Source: Cochliopodium minus (taxonomy: Eukaryota; Discosea; Himatismenida; Cochliopodiidae). Taken from it: 13,386 nucleotides of DNA. The position numbers were made by a program, and so were the translations under genes. The notes beneath the pieces were generated by a model that was not told where the DNA came from, made no database searches, and was given only the letters and a program-made list of their open reading frames with translations. Positions 1-9,753 of this stretch are shown piece after piece (the stretch's first letter is position 1; each line of letters starts with the position of its first letter). The stretch spans positions 4,769 through 18,154 of the forward strand of contig JAMYWO010000102.1 in assembly GCA_024220525.1 (NCBI GenBank). The letters are read 5' to 3'.

Positions 1-16
1 TAAATTTACGCTGAGA

Positions 17-295
17 ATGTATTGGATTTTGATATTTTCTCTTGTGATGGTTATTCTATTTTTCTCCAAATTGTTCTATGATTTCAATACACAATTGAAT
101 TTGATTGAAAAGGAGAATAAGGATTTGAAAAGAATTTTAGAAGAAAAGGATATCGAGCTGAAGAAATTGAAATCAAATTTTTATTCAGGATCTGAAAATA
201 ATAATTCCAATAATTCAACAAATAAAAAGAAATGTCAATCATGGTTACCCAATGAAAAGCGTTATTGTGAAAGGATAGAATGTCCATATCATTAA
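17..295 (+). CDS. Small membrane-anchored coiled-coil protein, unrecognised (possibly a terminal exon)
   Basis: I do not recognise this 92-residue protein. Residues about 3-20 form a strongly hydrophobic segment (WILIFSLVMVILFF) that would act as a signal anchor or transmembrane helix. Residues about 27-53 are Lys/Glu/Leu-rich and look like a short coiled coil, followed by an Asn/Ser-rich stretch. The C-terminus has three Cys and one His spaced C-x10-C-x4-C-x2-H, which could bind a metal, but the spacing does not match the usual CCCH finger. The frame stays open upstream to the window edge and an AG precedes the ATG, so this may be the last exon of a longer gene. It converges with the nucleoside hydrolase gene, with 137 bp between the two stop codons. 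Composition is protein-like, but there is no homology support from reading alone. Confidence 0.45.
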   Translation: MYWILIFSLVMVILFFSKLFYDFNTQLNLIEKENKDLKRILEEKDIELKKLKSNFYSGSENNNSNNSTNKKKCQSWLPNEKRYCERIECPYH

Positions 296-432
296 AAAAA
301 ATAAGAATTAGATGGAAATTAATTCTATAAACGAGAGATACAAAGAAATTTTTTTGGTATAAAGAATATTAACAAATATATTTTCAATAGGAATTGGAGA
401 ATGAAATTTGAGAGAAATTAAAATTACTTTTT

Positions 433-2619
433 TTAATTATTTTCAATGTTTTCATGCAAGATTTTCTTGATTTTCTTCTTTTCTTCATCATTCTTTTCAT
501 CTTTGATTTTTTGTTCTTCACTTGGACCCATTTTTATTTCCTTATCTTTGATCTCAGGGACAATAACCTCAGAAAACCATTCCAAAAACTTTTCTTTTTC
601 AATGCTTCTTCCGATTCTGTGTTTTCCTTTAGGATTTGGAACAAAAGCAGAGAAAGCAGCCCATCTTGTCACAATCATGTCTCCTCTTCCATTTTTTTAA
701 AATTAATTTTTTTTTTGTTTTAAAAAAAGAGATCTCACCTAGAATATTTAACAAATCTGCCTGGATAAATGCATTCAGCTACTGTAAGTGCTATTTTTAA
801 AATAAATTTAAATTTTATTTATTTGTTGTTTTTTAATGTTTTTTACCATCATGTGGGCAGGTTCCTATTTTTAAGAGAAAAAATAATTTCCAAAAAAAAA
901 TTAATAAATATAAATTACCTTTTATGTCTCTTGAAAAAAAAAATTAATAAAAAAAAATAAAAGTTTAAAAGATAATTACTTGTAAAAAATAGATGATCTG
1001 TAGTAGAGCCAAGTTCCAAGTAATTTTCCAACAACCAACTAAATAGAAAAAATATATATTTTTAATTAAACTTTAAATAATTTTTTATTACACTTTCAGG
1101 AGACAAAATTTCTTCGTTGTATTTCGATAATCTCAAAACATCACAACTTGGTCCTTCAAACCAACATTCTTTTTAGAAAGTAAATATTAATTTAAAAGAA
1201 AATGATTTTTAAAAAGATTAACTGTTTGTCACTTTGTCGTTCACTAATGTGATTTCAATTGAACCTTTTTTTTAAAAGTTATAAAATATAAATTTGAAAC
1301 TATTAGTAAGGATTGTTACTGTTGAAAACGACATGAGCTGCCAAAGTATCACAACTTAAATTGTGATTGGGATAAAAAAAGTAAACGTTCCTGTTTAAAA
1401 AATTTGAATTATTAAAAAAATTTATCCAATTAATACTATAATCACTTACCCTTCTTCAAATACACCGTCCTTGGTAGCTGAGACGTCAACAAAAGGAAAC
1501 AAATCCGTCCTAAAATATTTTTAAAATTATTTTTATCATTTTTTTTTTTTTTTTTTTTTTACTGTTTAGAATCTAATTGATGTCCTTGTCCCATTACATA
1601 CAAATGCTTCACATTTTTTTCAAAGTTGGGATCTTTCTTGATGCAAGCTGCGACGTTGGACAAAGCACCCAAACTAACAATAACCACCTCTCCCTTGAAT
1701 TTATTCACTTGTTCTAGAATGAAATTAATTGCTTTGGGAGCGTTTTCTGAGTTAAAAAATTCTTTCTCCTTTTCATTTTTACTCTTCAAGTTTTTCATTT
1801 CTTCTTCGCTCAAGAGGCCAAACCCCTAATAATTTTTACCAAAATTTTTTTAAAATTTTTTTTTTTTTTTTACTTCTGTTCCTGTATGCCAAATATCTCT
1901 ATGTGTTCTAAAAGAAAAAGAACAAAATTTTTGTTACCTAATAAAGTTTATTATCATTGATGTGAATTTACCCAATAGGCTTTGAATAAAGATTTAGTTT
2001 ATAAATTTATTATTTAAATTTTTTTTTTTTACTTTTCCATAACCTGCTATTACTGGAATGTTTTTTTCTTTAAAATATTCAGATGCGTACAAAATTTGTC
2101 TGGCTATTTCGCATCTCAACTCACTGTATCCATATACCGTGGTGATACCAACAAGTTCGTATTCTTCTTTGGGCAAGTGCATCAACATCAACAAACTTTT
2201 AAATATTTTTTTAATAATTTAAACAAATTTATCATCAGTTTTTACGCAAGACTATCATCTAAATAAAAAAAAAATTTATAAAATTAAATATAAAATGTTA
2301 TATTTTCTTATATTTACCTATATCTGTTCCCAAATCAGTATCTATAAAGAATTAAATTGAATTAGATAAAATAACAAACATAAATTATTTATATTTTCTA
2401 ACCGAATATCAATTTAATTTTTTCTCCTTCCTTTCTTTCGAACAATTTCTCTGCTTCCTCCAAATTTGGATTGGGTTTATTGTATTCTGATTTGGATTGA
2501 ATGGATTTCTCAAGGAGCATTTTTATTTTCTCTATTTCTTTCTTGTTCAATTCTAATTTCTCTGATCTATAAGGCATTTTCCTTTCAGAAAATTCATATT
2601 TATCACTTGAATTGCCCAT
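433..2619 (-). CDS. Inosine-uridine-type nucleoside hydrolase (IUNH family), 16 exons
   Basis: Predicted to hydrolyse the N-glycosidic bond of ribonucleosides in purine/pyrimidine salvage, probably in the cytosol. Exons, 5' to 3': 2619-2403, 2341-2318, 2258-2246, 2195-2033, 1979-1972, 1907-1874, 1825-1563, 1509-1450, 1390-1320, 1264-1223, 1168-1092, 1038-980, 929-919, 864-847, 790-739, 685-433. They total 1365 nt (454 aa). All 15 introns are GT-AG and 48-64 nt. Signatures: the Ca2+-binding motif DTDLGTDIDD (73-82, spliced from three exons), VSLGALSNVA (about 203-212, the family's GPLTN region), VMGQG (230-234), an HN before SCDTLAA (270-271), and PHDALTVAE with the putative catalytic His352. 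Unusual features are a charged 70-residue N-terminal extension starting MGNSSD (possible myristoylation) and a Lys/Glu-rich C-terminal tail. The ATG at 2619 is the first one in frame. Substrate preference cannot be read. Confidence 0.93.
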
Positions 2620-2690
2620 TAATATTTGATTTGGATAGAACAAATTTTTCAGCTTTTTTTTTTTATATTTGAATTAATTTTAATTAAAAG

Positions 2691-4906
2691 TTATTTGATC
2701 AATTCTTCAGTCACAGCATTTATGTTTCCTCTATGTTTGATTAACAAATTTGATATCCTCTCGTAATCATCCAATGAATTGACAAATCCCATCTCTTGAA
2801 GCTCCAAAAAGACAGTAAAGTCAATATTGTGTTTTTTCAAGTTGTCATGCACTAGCTGAGTCTTTCTTTCGTAAAGCTCTTCTTCTTTTCTCTTTAGTTC
2901 TTCCTGTCTGATTCTGGATTGTTCTTTTCTTATTAAAATCTCCTCTTCTTCTTTAATTTTTTGTATTTGTTCTTGTTTCATTCTCTCCTCTTGTTGTTTG
3001 ATTCTCTCTTCTTCTTGTTTTATCTTTTCTTCTTCCAAAAGGATTCGGTTTAATTCTTCTTCTTTTTCTCTTCTCTCTCTTTCCTTTTGTTGGAGTTCTA
3101 AATAAAGAAAGTTGTTAATCAAAATGAAATATCTTTCGAAAGGAACTCTTTTATACCTAATTTTTGTTCTTCTGACATTTCTTTAAGTGTTATTGGAATG
3201 TCACAATGCATATTTTTGGATCTTTTTAAAACGCAACTTACAACAAGATGGTAATTTCTGTCAATCACTTGAAGTTCGTGTTTTGTAGGCTCCAATCCAC
3301 CTATTGACGTAAGTTTGTAAAAAACATCTCCTCTCCATTTAAGACCTGCTTGGAGTGGGAACACATTTCCAACAGTTATTATCTGTGGATTACTTTTTAT
3401 TTAAAAGAAATAAAGAAAGTTTTTTATTGTTGAATAAAAATTTTTTTTAAATTACAGCTTTTTAATTTCTCTTGTTGTTTTTGGTTTATCTTTTGCAAAT
3501 CCATATTTATCTTCAGTCTTATATTTTTCAAATTAAAAATTTATTAATATTCATATGTGTTTTTGATTTACCATCTTCAAATAGACTTTGAGAGAACAAA
3601 CTTTTTTGGGACTAAAGTTGTTACATATAATGTGTACTTTAGCTTCTTCACCAATAAGAAAATCAGTTTTGTCAACTTTTATTGTCATAGTAAGTTCTCC
3701 TTTTCTTGGAAGAAAATCCTTCTTTGAAGTTGTTTCAAAAGATTTATCTTTTATTTGAAAATAAATATTAAATTTAAATTTTTGAACGTAATTACCTTTT
3801 TTGCTTTCTTCTTTTTTAATATATTCATTAAATTTAGGATTATCAGAGGTGACAATAGGAATTACTTGATTGTTAGTAGTGGAAAAAGACCTAGGGCTTA
3901 CTTTGGTAACTGGGGGAGGGCTTTGTTGATAAGAATTGTTTGAAACAGGGTAAGGGTTATTGTATGGATATTGGCTATTAAAAGTGTATTGATTATTGGA
4001 CAAAGGGTATTGACTTGTAGGAACTGTGAATTGATTGTTGTAAGGTGGTTGATTTCCTGTTAATGGATATTGATTTGGAAGTGTGATTGTAATAGTTTGT
4101 TGTGCTTTGTTTTTGTCGTTTTTGATTTCTTCCTTGAGTTTTTCTGCTTTTGTAGTGTAGTCCATTAGATAATTTTCTATGTCCTTTTTGAGAGTGGGAT
4201 CTGTTTCGTTCTTGTAGAGTACCATGAAGTTATCCAACGCATCTGTGAATAAATCCAAAGCAGCTTCTACAAAATTAAAATAATTTAATTGTGAGAAAAA
4301 TTTAATAAAGTGGATCAATCAAATGAATATTTTTTTAATAAATAGTTTATTTTTAGAACTAAAATTGAGAGATATCCAATAATAAAGTATCTGTGTATTA
4401 ATGTAACAATACATTGAGATATAGGAAGAAATTTTATAGGTTACCCTTGTTATTTTTTGATTGTTCCAATTTGGCTCGATCCAACAGATTCAATGCTTTT
4501 TCGAGGATATCATTCAATGATAATTTGACATCCAAATTTATAGGCTCTTCTTTTTTTGGTGGGAGGAAGGATTGGCTCGATAAATCTTTTGTTGGTTCTT
4601 CCTTTTTGATTTGTAATTGAGTCAACTTCAATTCTTGCTCTATCACCTCCTTTCTTGATTGATATTCCAATATTTTTTGTTGTATTATACTCCAATTATT
4701 CTGGAGACTTGTATCTATAGTTTAAAATACATTTCAATTAAACGATTTAAAAGTTTTATAAATTAAATGAATGCACCCTTCAATGCTTGCTGGAAATAGA
4801 TGAGACATGATGTATAATTTTCCACAGCATCTTGCAATTTATTCTCTTGATCATATTGGATAGCTTTTTTGACGTATTCTAGACCTAATTGTAAAGGATT
4901 ATTCAT
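2691..4906 (-). CDS. MIT-MIT-arrestin-like-coiled coil-UBA protein, 7 exons
   Basis: Exons: 4906-4777, 4714-4445, 4266-3796, 3747-3572, 3517-3456, 3392-3157, 3097-2691; 1752 nt, 583 aa. Domains in order: MIT 1 (about 4-75, with a YQSRKEV helix end); MIT 2 (about 107-183, spanning the exon 2/3 junction, ending DYTTKAEKLKEEI); a Pro/Gln/Tyr/Asn-rich linker (about 196-262); one arrestin-like domain (about 300-447, with a GELTMTIKVDK start, FLIGEEAKVHIICNN, and a strand ending DIPITLKEM, as in Arrestin_C); an Arg/Glu/Gln coiled coil (449-530); and a C-terminal UBA (about 540-583, MGF at 551-553, then LLIKHRGNINAVTEELI). MIT domains generally bind ESCRT-III tails, UBA binds ubiquitin and alpha-arrestins act as cargo adaptors, so an endosomal sorting adaptor is inferred. 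Intron 3 (3748-3795) is 48 nt with no stop, so it may be retained. Intron 2 is unusually long (178 nt). The stop lies 71 bp upstream of the next start codon. Confidence 0.88.
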
Positions 4907-5074
4907 CTTATTTTAACAAAACTTTTTTTTTATTTTTTTTATATATTTAAAATACAATAAATGAGGAAATTTCCAAATGTTCCCAAACTAATGAAGATCT
5001 CAAATTTATGACATTAGCTTAAAAAAAAATTTTTTTTTAATGATTTTTTAAATGATTATTTTAAATCTCACAAA

Positions 5075-7479
5075 TTAATACTTTTTCTTTGATGATCTTT
5101 TAGGTTTAATACTTTTTCTTTTGCTGGATGGAGATTTCTGATTCTCATGATCATCATTGTTGGTTTTCTTTTGACTCCTCAAAGTTCCTTTTCTTAGAGT
5201 TCCCTTTTTAACAGATTTAGTTTTGGGTTTTAGTTTTTTTCTGTTGTTGAAGGAAAGCTTGGGTATGAATTCTTTTTTCATGGTGAAATTCTTGATGATC
5301 CTTTGTTTATTTTTTTCATTTTCTTTTTTGTTTTCGATGGCAGAACGAATGGTGCTGACCCATTTCAAATCTTCAGTGGAAAAAGTGTATGATTTCTCAT
5401 CATAAATTTTGAAAATGATGGGAGAATCTTCTTTGATGACTTCTAACTTTGATCTTGACAACCTGAGCTGTCCGTTATACTCTAGTCTGTTTTCAAACTT
5501 TGTAGACAAGACCAACACATCATTAAACAGTAAAAGGTGAATAGGTTTGTTTGGACCTTCGAGTGAATCCGTCCAACTTAGATCTCCTTCTTTAATGAAC
5601 TTTCTGTGAGGCTGTATAAGCTTTCCATACAAATTTTTAGGGTAGTTGGAGATTTGAGCATACATTTTTCTCATCAAATCAAAGTTTTCTTTTTCAGTGA
5701 TGCTTGAGTTGACTGTACCCGCTATTTCCTTGAAGATTCCCAAACTCTTTAAAATTTTTTCATACGAAGGATCCTTCTTTGGTGTATAACTTTTGAGTTG
5801 TTCTAACAAAAGAACATATCCTAAAAAACAAAATTCAAAAATGATCAAAATAATTATTTTTTAAATTATTAAACTTACTTGGAATTCCTTTATTAAAAAA
5901 AAAAAAAATTTTAAAATAAAAATAAATATTAAAAATAAAAATAAAAATAATTTACTTTGCATGGGCATAATGAGGAAATCTCTCAGAGTTAACTTGACAC
6001 TTGGATCTACCTCTTTCAAGAAAGTGGAGAACCTGCTTGAATTTACACTGAGATGTTGGACAACATTGTTAGATTCAGGAAGATTGGCAATATAACTTTT
6101 ATACATTCTGAAATAGGGAAAAAATCTATTGAAAACGTCCGACACTTCTCCTCTTACATTGCAAGTATCTTCCTCTTCTTCCTTTTCATCGAAGAATTTG
6201 TCGTTTTTCTTTATTATTTCAAGTTTTAGCTCGGAAATGAAGTTTTCGTTGAGACGTATCAAAACAACCACATGTCCGAATATGATAGAAAAATCTAACT
6301 TGCTCAACATCTTCTCTTCATTACCACTTTGAAATAAGTTATATAAAAAAATGTTTGAAAAAAAAAAGTTAAATCAATTTACTTTATCTCAGATGAGTAC
6401 TTCTCGAGCGGATTCAAGAAGTTATCCACCAAAATTCTTAGACTGTTGAGATATTGCTTGTCGGTGTCTATTATTTCTTTTATCACTTTGTTGCTCATTC
6501 TACCCCAGTTACTTCCTATTTCTTCAGATGAAGACTCTTCATTCTCTTCTGTATCTACTTTTTTTTCCTCTTCAATTTCCATTTCTTCTTTAATTTCTAT
6601 GCTTTGTTTTTTGTTTGTTTGTTTGCTGTTGCTTTGCTTTTTATTTAGGTTGCTTCTCTTGTTTTCTTTTGTTCTGCCCTTTGTTTTGGAATGTTGTATC
6701 TTTTTGGGATTCTGATATCTTTTCACATCCTTTTTGATGGATTTCTTGGTTTCAATGGTATCTGTCTCATCAGATGATAGTAGGTAGATATCTGAATTTT
6801 GTAATTTCTTTTTGTATCTGTTAAAACTTGAATCATCATCTGATTCATATGCTCTTGAATTGATTTTGTTTTTGATATGTCCTTTATTTTTTTAATAATT
6901 GAATTAAATGTGGAATTTATGAAATGAGAATAAGCAAAATTTAAACTGTTGTAATATTTTTGGACATCCCTAATAAAAAATAATACCATTTGATATCTTA
7001 TTTCCTTTATTTTTATAATAACTATGGCTTGAATCATCATCAGATTCATATTGTCTTGAAATGATTTTTTTTTTCTTCAAATTTTGATGTTTATAACTGC
7101 TCGAATCATCATCAGACGAAGACTCAAGTTTATTTTTTCTCAATTTATCTTTATGTTTTGATTCATTGGTATATCCATTCTCTCTCATGTTATTTGTTCC
7201 TTTTCCATTCTTTCTCTTTGGGAATTTATATTCTCCATCCAATTTCTTTCTGTATGATTCATTATCACTTACACTGACATATTTCTTTTTTATATCTCCA
7301 TATTCATCTGATGAATCACTATCACTCGCATCTATCCTTTGATTTATCTTTGGGTTGAATCTATTTCTGGAAGAGGAGGTTATATTTGATTTTAAATTTC
7401 TTCCATGATTCAAGATATCGAAGCTATCATCTGAATCCTTGGTATCATAGTTGAATCTATGACCTCTTTTAGAATTCAT
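5075..7479 (-). CDS. DH-PH guanine nucleotide exchange factor (RhoGEF), 5 exons
   Basis: Predicted to activate Rho/Rac-type GTPases and so steer actin. Exons: 7479-6987, 6881-6383, 6326-5956, 5887-5879, 5820-5075; 2118 nt, 705 aa. Residues 1 to about 290 are disordered, rich in Ser/Asp/Lys, with repeated ESDDDSS blocks, then basic Lys/Gln/Asn and acidic Glu stretches. The DH domain is about 294-515: conserved region 1 has SNKVIKEIIDTDKQYLNSL, then LDFSIIFG, then DFLIMPMQ joined by a 9-nt exon to RIPRYVLLLEQLK, the family signature. The PH domain is about 520-622 (NLYGKLIQ start, HLLLFNDVLVL strand, closing helix with W at LKWVSTIRSAI). The tail (625-705) is strongly basic and could bind acidic lipids or be nuclear. 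Exon 2 carries the N-terminal part of DH. Which GTPase it serves cannot be told. It lies 168 bp from the start of the MIT-arrestin gene and 135 bp from the stop of the glycosyltransferase gene. Confidence 0.93.
6827..7131 (-). repeat. Degenerate tandem repeat inside the RhoGEF N-terminus, spanning an intron
   Basis: Three related units encode (E/Y)ES-SDDDSS blocks at 7131-7100, 7065-7028 and 6865-6827. The last two share a near-identical core (SR-x-YESDDDSS, about 37 bp with few differences). The run AAAAATAAAGGA also occurs in exon 1 (just before the 5' splice site) and again at the 3' splice site of intron 1, so the duplicated unit includes the intron boundary. Confidence 0.7.
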
Positions 7480-7614
7480 CGTTATTTTTTTTTTTATTTT
7501 TTATAATTCGAAAAAATAATTATATTGAGTTCTATAAATGTACCTTTCTCAATGTGAGAAATATTGATTCAAATTTGTTTGAATATAAGTCAATATAAAA
7601 TTTTAATACTATAT

Positions 7615-9116
7615 TTATGATGTTATATTCAATTTCTTTCCCCAATTTACAATCCTAAAAGAAAGAAATTTGAGATTAAATGAAATTTAATTTTAAAAGA
7701 GTTTAAATTTACTTTTTGTGGCAAGACATAACTTTACTTTGATGTGCTCCAACAAGAGGACAACAATCAACAAAATTAGGTGGATATTCAACAAAGTCAT
7801 AAGAAAGATCATATTTAAGTTTTGAGTATCTTTTCGAAGGATGAATGAAAATCTTATCAGAAGGGTAGATGTCATACAAATTGTAAAAAACAAAGACAGT
7901 GGGATCTACGTAAATCTTTTTATAACCGTTACTCCATAAATCTTGACAAAAAAAGGTACATTCGGATGCAGCACATTCATCTTGTAATGCATCTTTTTAA
8001 AAAGATAAATTAAAATAAAAAATAATAAATAAAATAATTCACTTTTGGATTTGTTAGCTTTTCTGAATTTAATTCCTTCGTAGAAAGGTTTTGATGTTAT
8101 TACAGAAATTCCTCCCCAAGTGCAGTATACTTGAAATGGTTTTTTGTTTTGTATATAGGCAACTAATTTATCGTTAGGTTGTTTTCCGTTTAGATCCCTA
8201 AGAACCCAAAAGTCATATAAACCAAAATAACCTGCATAAAGAAAAAGGTCTATTCCACTTATCATATCTACATTCTCTTTTTGTATTAATTTCATTATTT
8301 CTTCGGCGCAAAATGCGGCCTAATTTAAATATTAATTTGAAAAAGATATAGATTAAATTATTACATCATTCATAAAAAGAACTTTGTCAAATTTTTTGTC
8401 AAAGGTTAACATAGGTTGTAAAACTAAATTTCTCAAGTAACTATCTACATATTATTTAAAATTATTTAAAAAAAGTGAAAGTTCTTACGAAAGAAAATCT
8501 ATTCTGTCCTCAAATATTGAGTTTAATTGTGAATCAGTACTCCAACTATTAATATTAATTAACTTTATATATTTAAAGTGAGTTTTATTTTTTTTTTTTT
8601 TTACTTTATAAAATCATTGATGGTATCTGTTTGATGCATTATACCATTAATTTCAAGATAATTCCCCAAAAAATTTACCCACATTGGTGTAAGATCATTT
8701 GAATGTGATTCCAGCACAGATACGAATATATCTTCTCTATTCAAAAATGAAATTAGCCTTTGAAATTCAGAGAACCATACTGGGAAGATTTCTTGATTGT
8801 TATGAAATAATATAGCAATATATAATTTATATCTTTGATATTTATGATTTGTATCATATTGACAGCTCATAATTGGATTTATTGATTTATTATTTTCAAT
8901 CATAATCTTCTCATCATATGCGTAATAGTCTATTATTTGTTTATTGTTCTTGATAAATTGTTTTTGTGTTTTATTGCAATATGATAGGCAATTTTTTGAA
9001 ATCTTCTTTATTTCTGCTTGATCATTTATTTCTATATTTATCATAGCAATGATATAGAATGGTGTTATGAAGACAATAATCAACAATAATAGAAAAATTT
9101 GGAATATTCTTTTCAT
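7615..9116 (-). CDS. CAP59/CMT1-type (GT69-like) glycosyltransferase, type II membrane protein, 6 exons
   Basis: Exons: 9116-8605, 8545-8489, 8440-8365, 8319-8043, 7992-7713, 7654-7615; 1242 nt, 413 aa. Residues about 4-27 are a hydrophobic signal anchor after MKR, so the catalytic part should face the Golgi/ER lumen. Features shared with the CAP59_mtransfer family: YIAILFHNNQEIFPVW (about 96-111), FVSVLESHSNDLTP (DxT-type segment), DFLSYLRNLVLQPM, FDKVLFMNDAAFCAEEI (about 207-223, acidic N-D for metal or sugar-nucleotide binding), YDFWVLRDLNG (250-260), YCTWGG (about 280-285), and ECAASECTFFCQDLW (313-327) followed by YVDPTVFVFY. Cryptococcal CMT1 is an alpha-1,3-mannosyltransferase. A mannosyl- or related sugar-transfer role in glycan synthesis is inferred, but the donor is unproven. 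A T/A-rich TATATATT-like stretch lies about 40-50 nt upstream of the start. The family is known mainly from fungi. Confidence 0.9.
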
Positions 9117-9212
9117 TTTTTTTTTTTATTTTTTCAATGCTCATGACCAATCAAAAAAATATATAATTGTTTTTGATATTTAATCCTATTTTTTAGTAAA
9201 ATAGGTAAAATT

Positions 9213-9234
9213 GTCTTTTTTTGAAAGGAAAGAC
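9213..9234. repeat. GTCTTT/AAAGAC hairpin repeat, copy A
   Basis: This 22-bp unit begins GTCTTTTTTT and ends GGAAAGAC. Its arms GTCTTT and AAAGAC are complementary, so it can fold into a hairpin. It is followed by TTTAACCTT. Confidence 0.7.
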
Positions 9235-9249
9235 TTTAACCTTTCAAAT

Positions 9250-9270
9250 GTCTTTTTTCAAAGGAAAGAC
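9250..9270. repeat. GTCTTT/AAAGAC hairpin repeat, copy B
   Basis: This 21-bp unit lies 15 bp after copy A in the same orientation, with the same GTCTTT and AAAGAC arms, and is followed by TAAACCTT. Confidence 0.7.
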
Positions 9271-9611
9271 TAAACCTTTTTTCTAATTATTTTAAAGGTT
9301 GAAAACAGACTAAATCCTTCTCATAATGCCCATATGTGCCTACTATGCCCACTAGGGCTTATCCCATTTTTATACAACAAAAACGGGAAAAAACAAAATT
9401 AAGTGTTGACTACAAAAAAAGTAGGCAACTTTCTGTTTTTAGGATTAACAGAAAAACCAGCCTATTTAAGGACAATAGACAGCCTCCTAATTCTGGATAA
9501 TTGAAAATCCGGATATTATCGAAATATCACCGAATATCCCAAAAAACCTTCAAAAGGCCTTCCATACCTATCCAACAAAAAATAAATACATCGTTTATTC
9601 CTGGTATATTC

Positions 9612-9637
9612 GGTGTACATATCTTCATGTGTACACC
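9612..9637. repeat. 8-bp perfect inverted repeat GGTGTACA / TGTACACC
   Basis: GGTGTACA (9612-9619) and its exact complement TGTACACC (9630-9637) are separated by 10 bp. TGTACACC occurs a third time at 9678-9685. It could be a protein-binding site or a relic of an element end; no function can be assigned. Confidence 0.5.
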
Positions 9638-9753
9638 AGGTGGACCATCCTACCTTTTCAAGGAACATACAATTACTTGTACACCCCCCACAGGCGAGCA
9701 ATCTCTTTTCCAGTGATCCATTTGCAGACAAACAAATATGGAGAACTAATCAG

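Noticed and set aside
446-723. Two + strand ORFs rich in Phe and Ser
   Set aside because: They lie opposite the last exon of the nucleoside hydrolase and owe their openness to its Lys/Glu-rich coding strand.
4267-4444. Hidden extra exon in the long intron 2 of the MIT-arrestin gene
   Set aside because: Direct joining of exons 2 and 3 gives a continuous MIT helix pair, and no internal piece adds sensible sequence.
6446-6715. + strand ORF of 89 residues, Leu/Ser/Phe-rich
   Set aside because: It is antisense to exon 2 of the RhoGEF, where Lys/Glu/Asn repeats make the opposite strand open.
6723-7049. - strand ORF of 108 residues within the RhoGEF
   Set aside because: It reads through intron 1 in a shifted frame; the spliced frame restores the repeated YESDDDSS units.
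9516-9731. - strand ORF with a Cys-rich start and its + strand overlaps
   Set aside because: There is no recognisable domain, it lies inside repetitive DNA, and overlapping frames on both strands are equally open because stops are rarer in this less AT-rich stretch.
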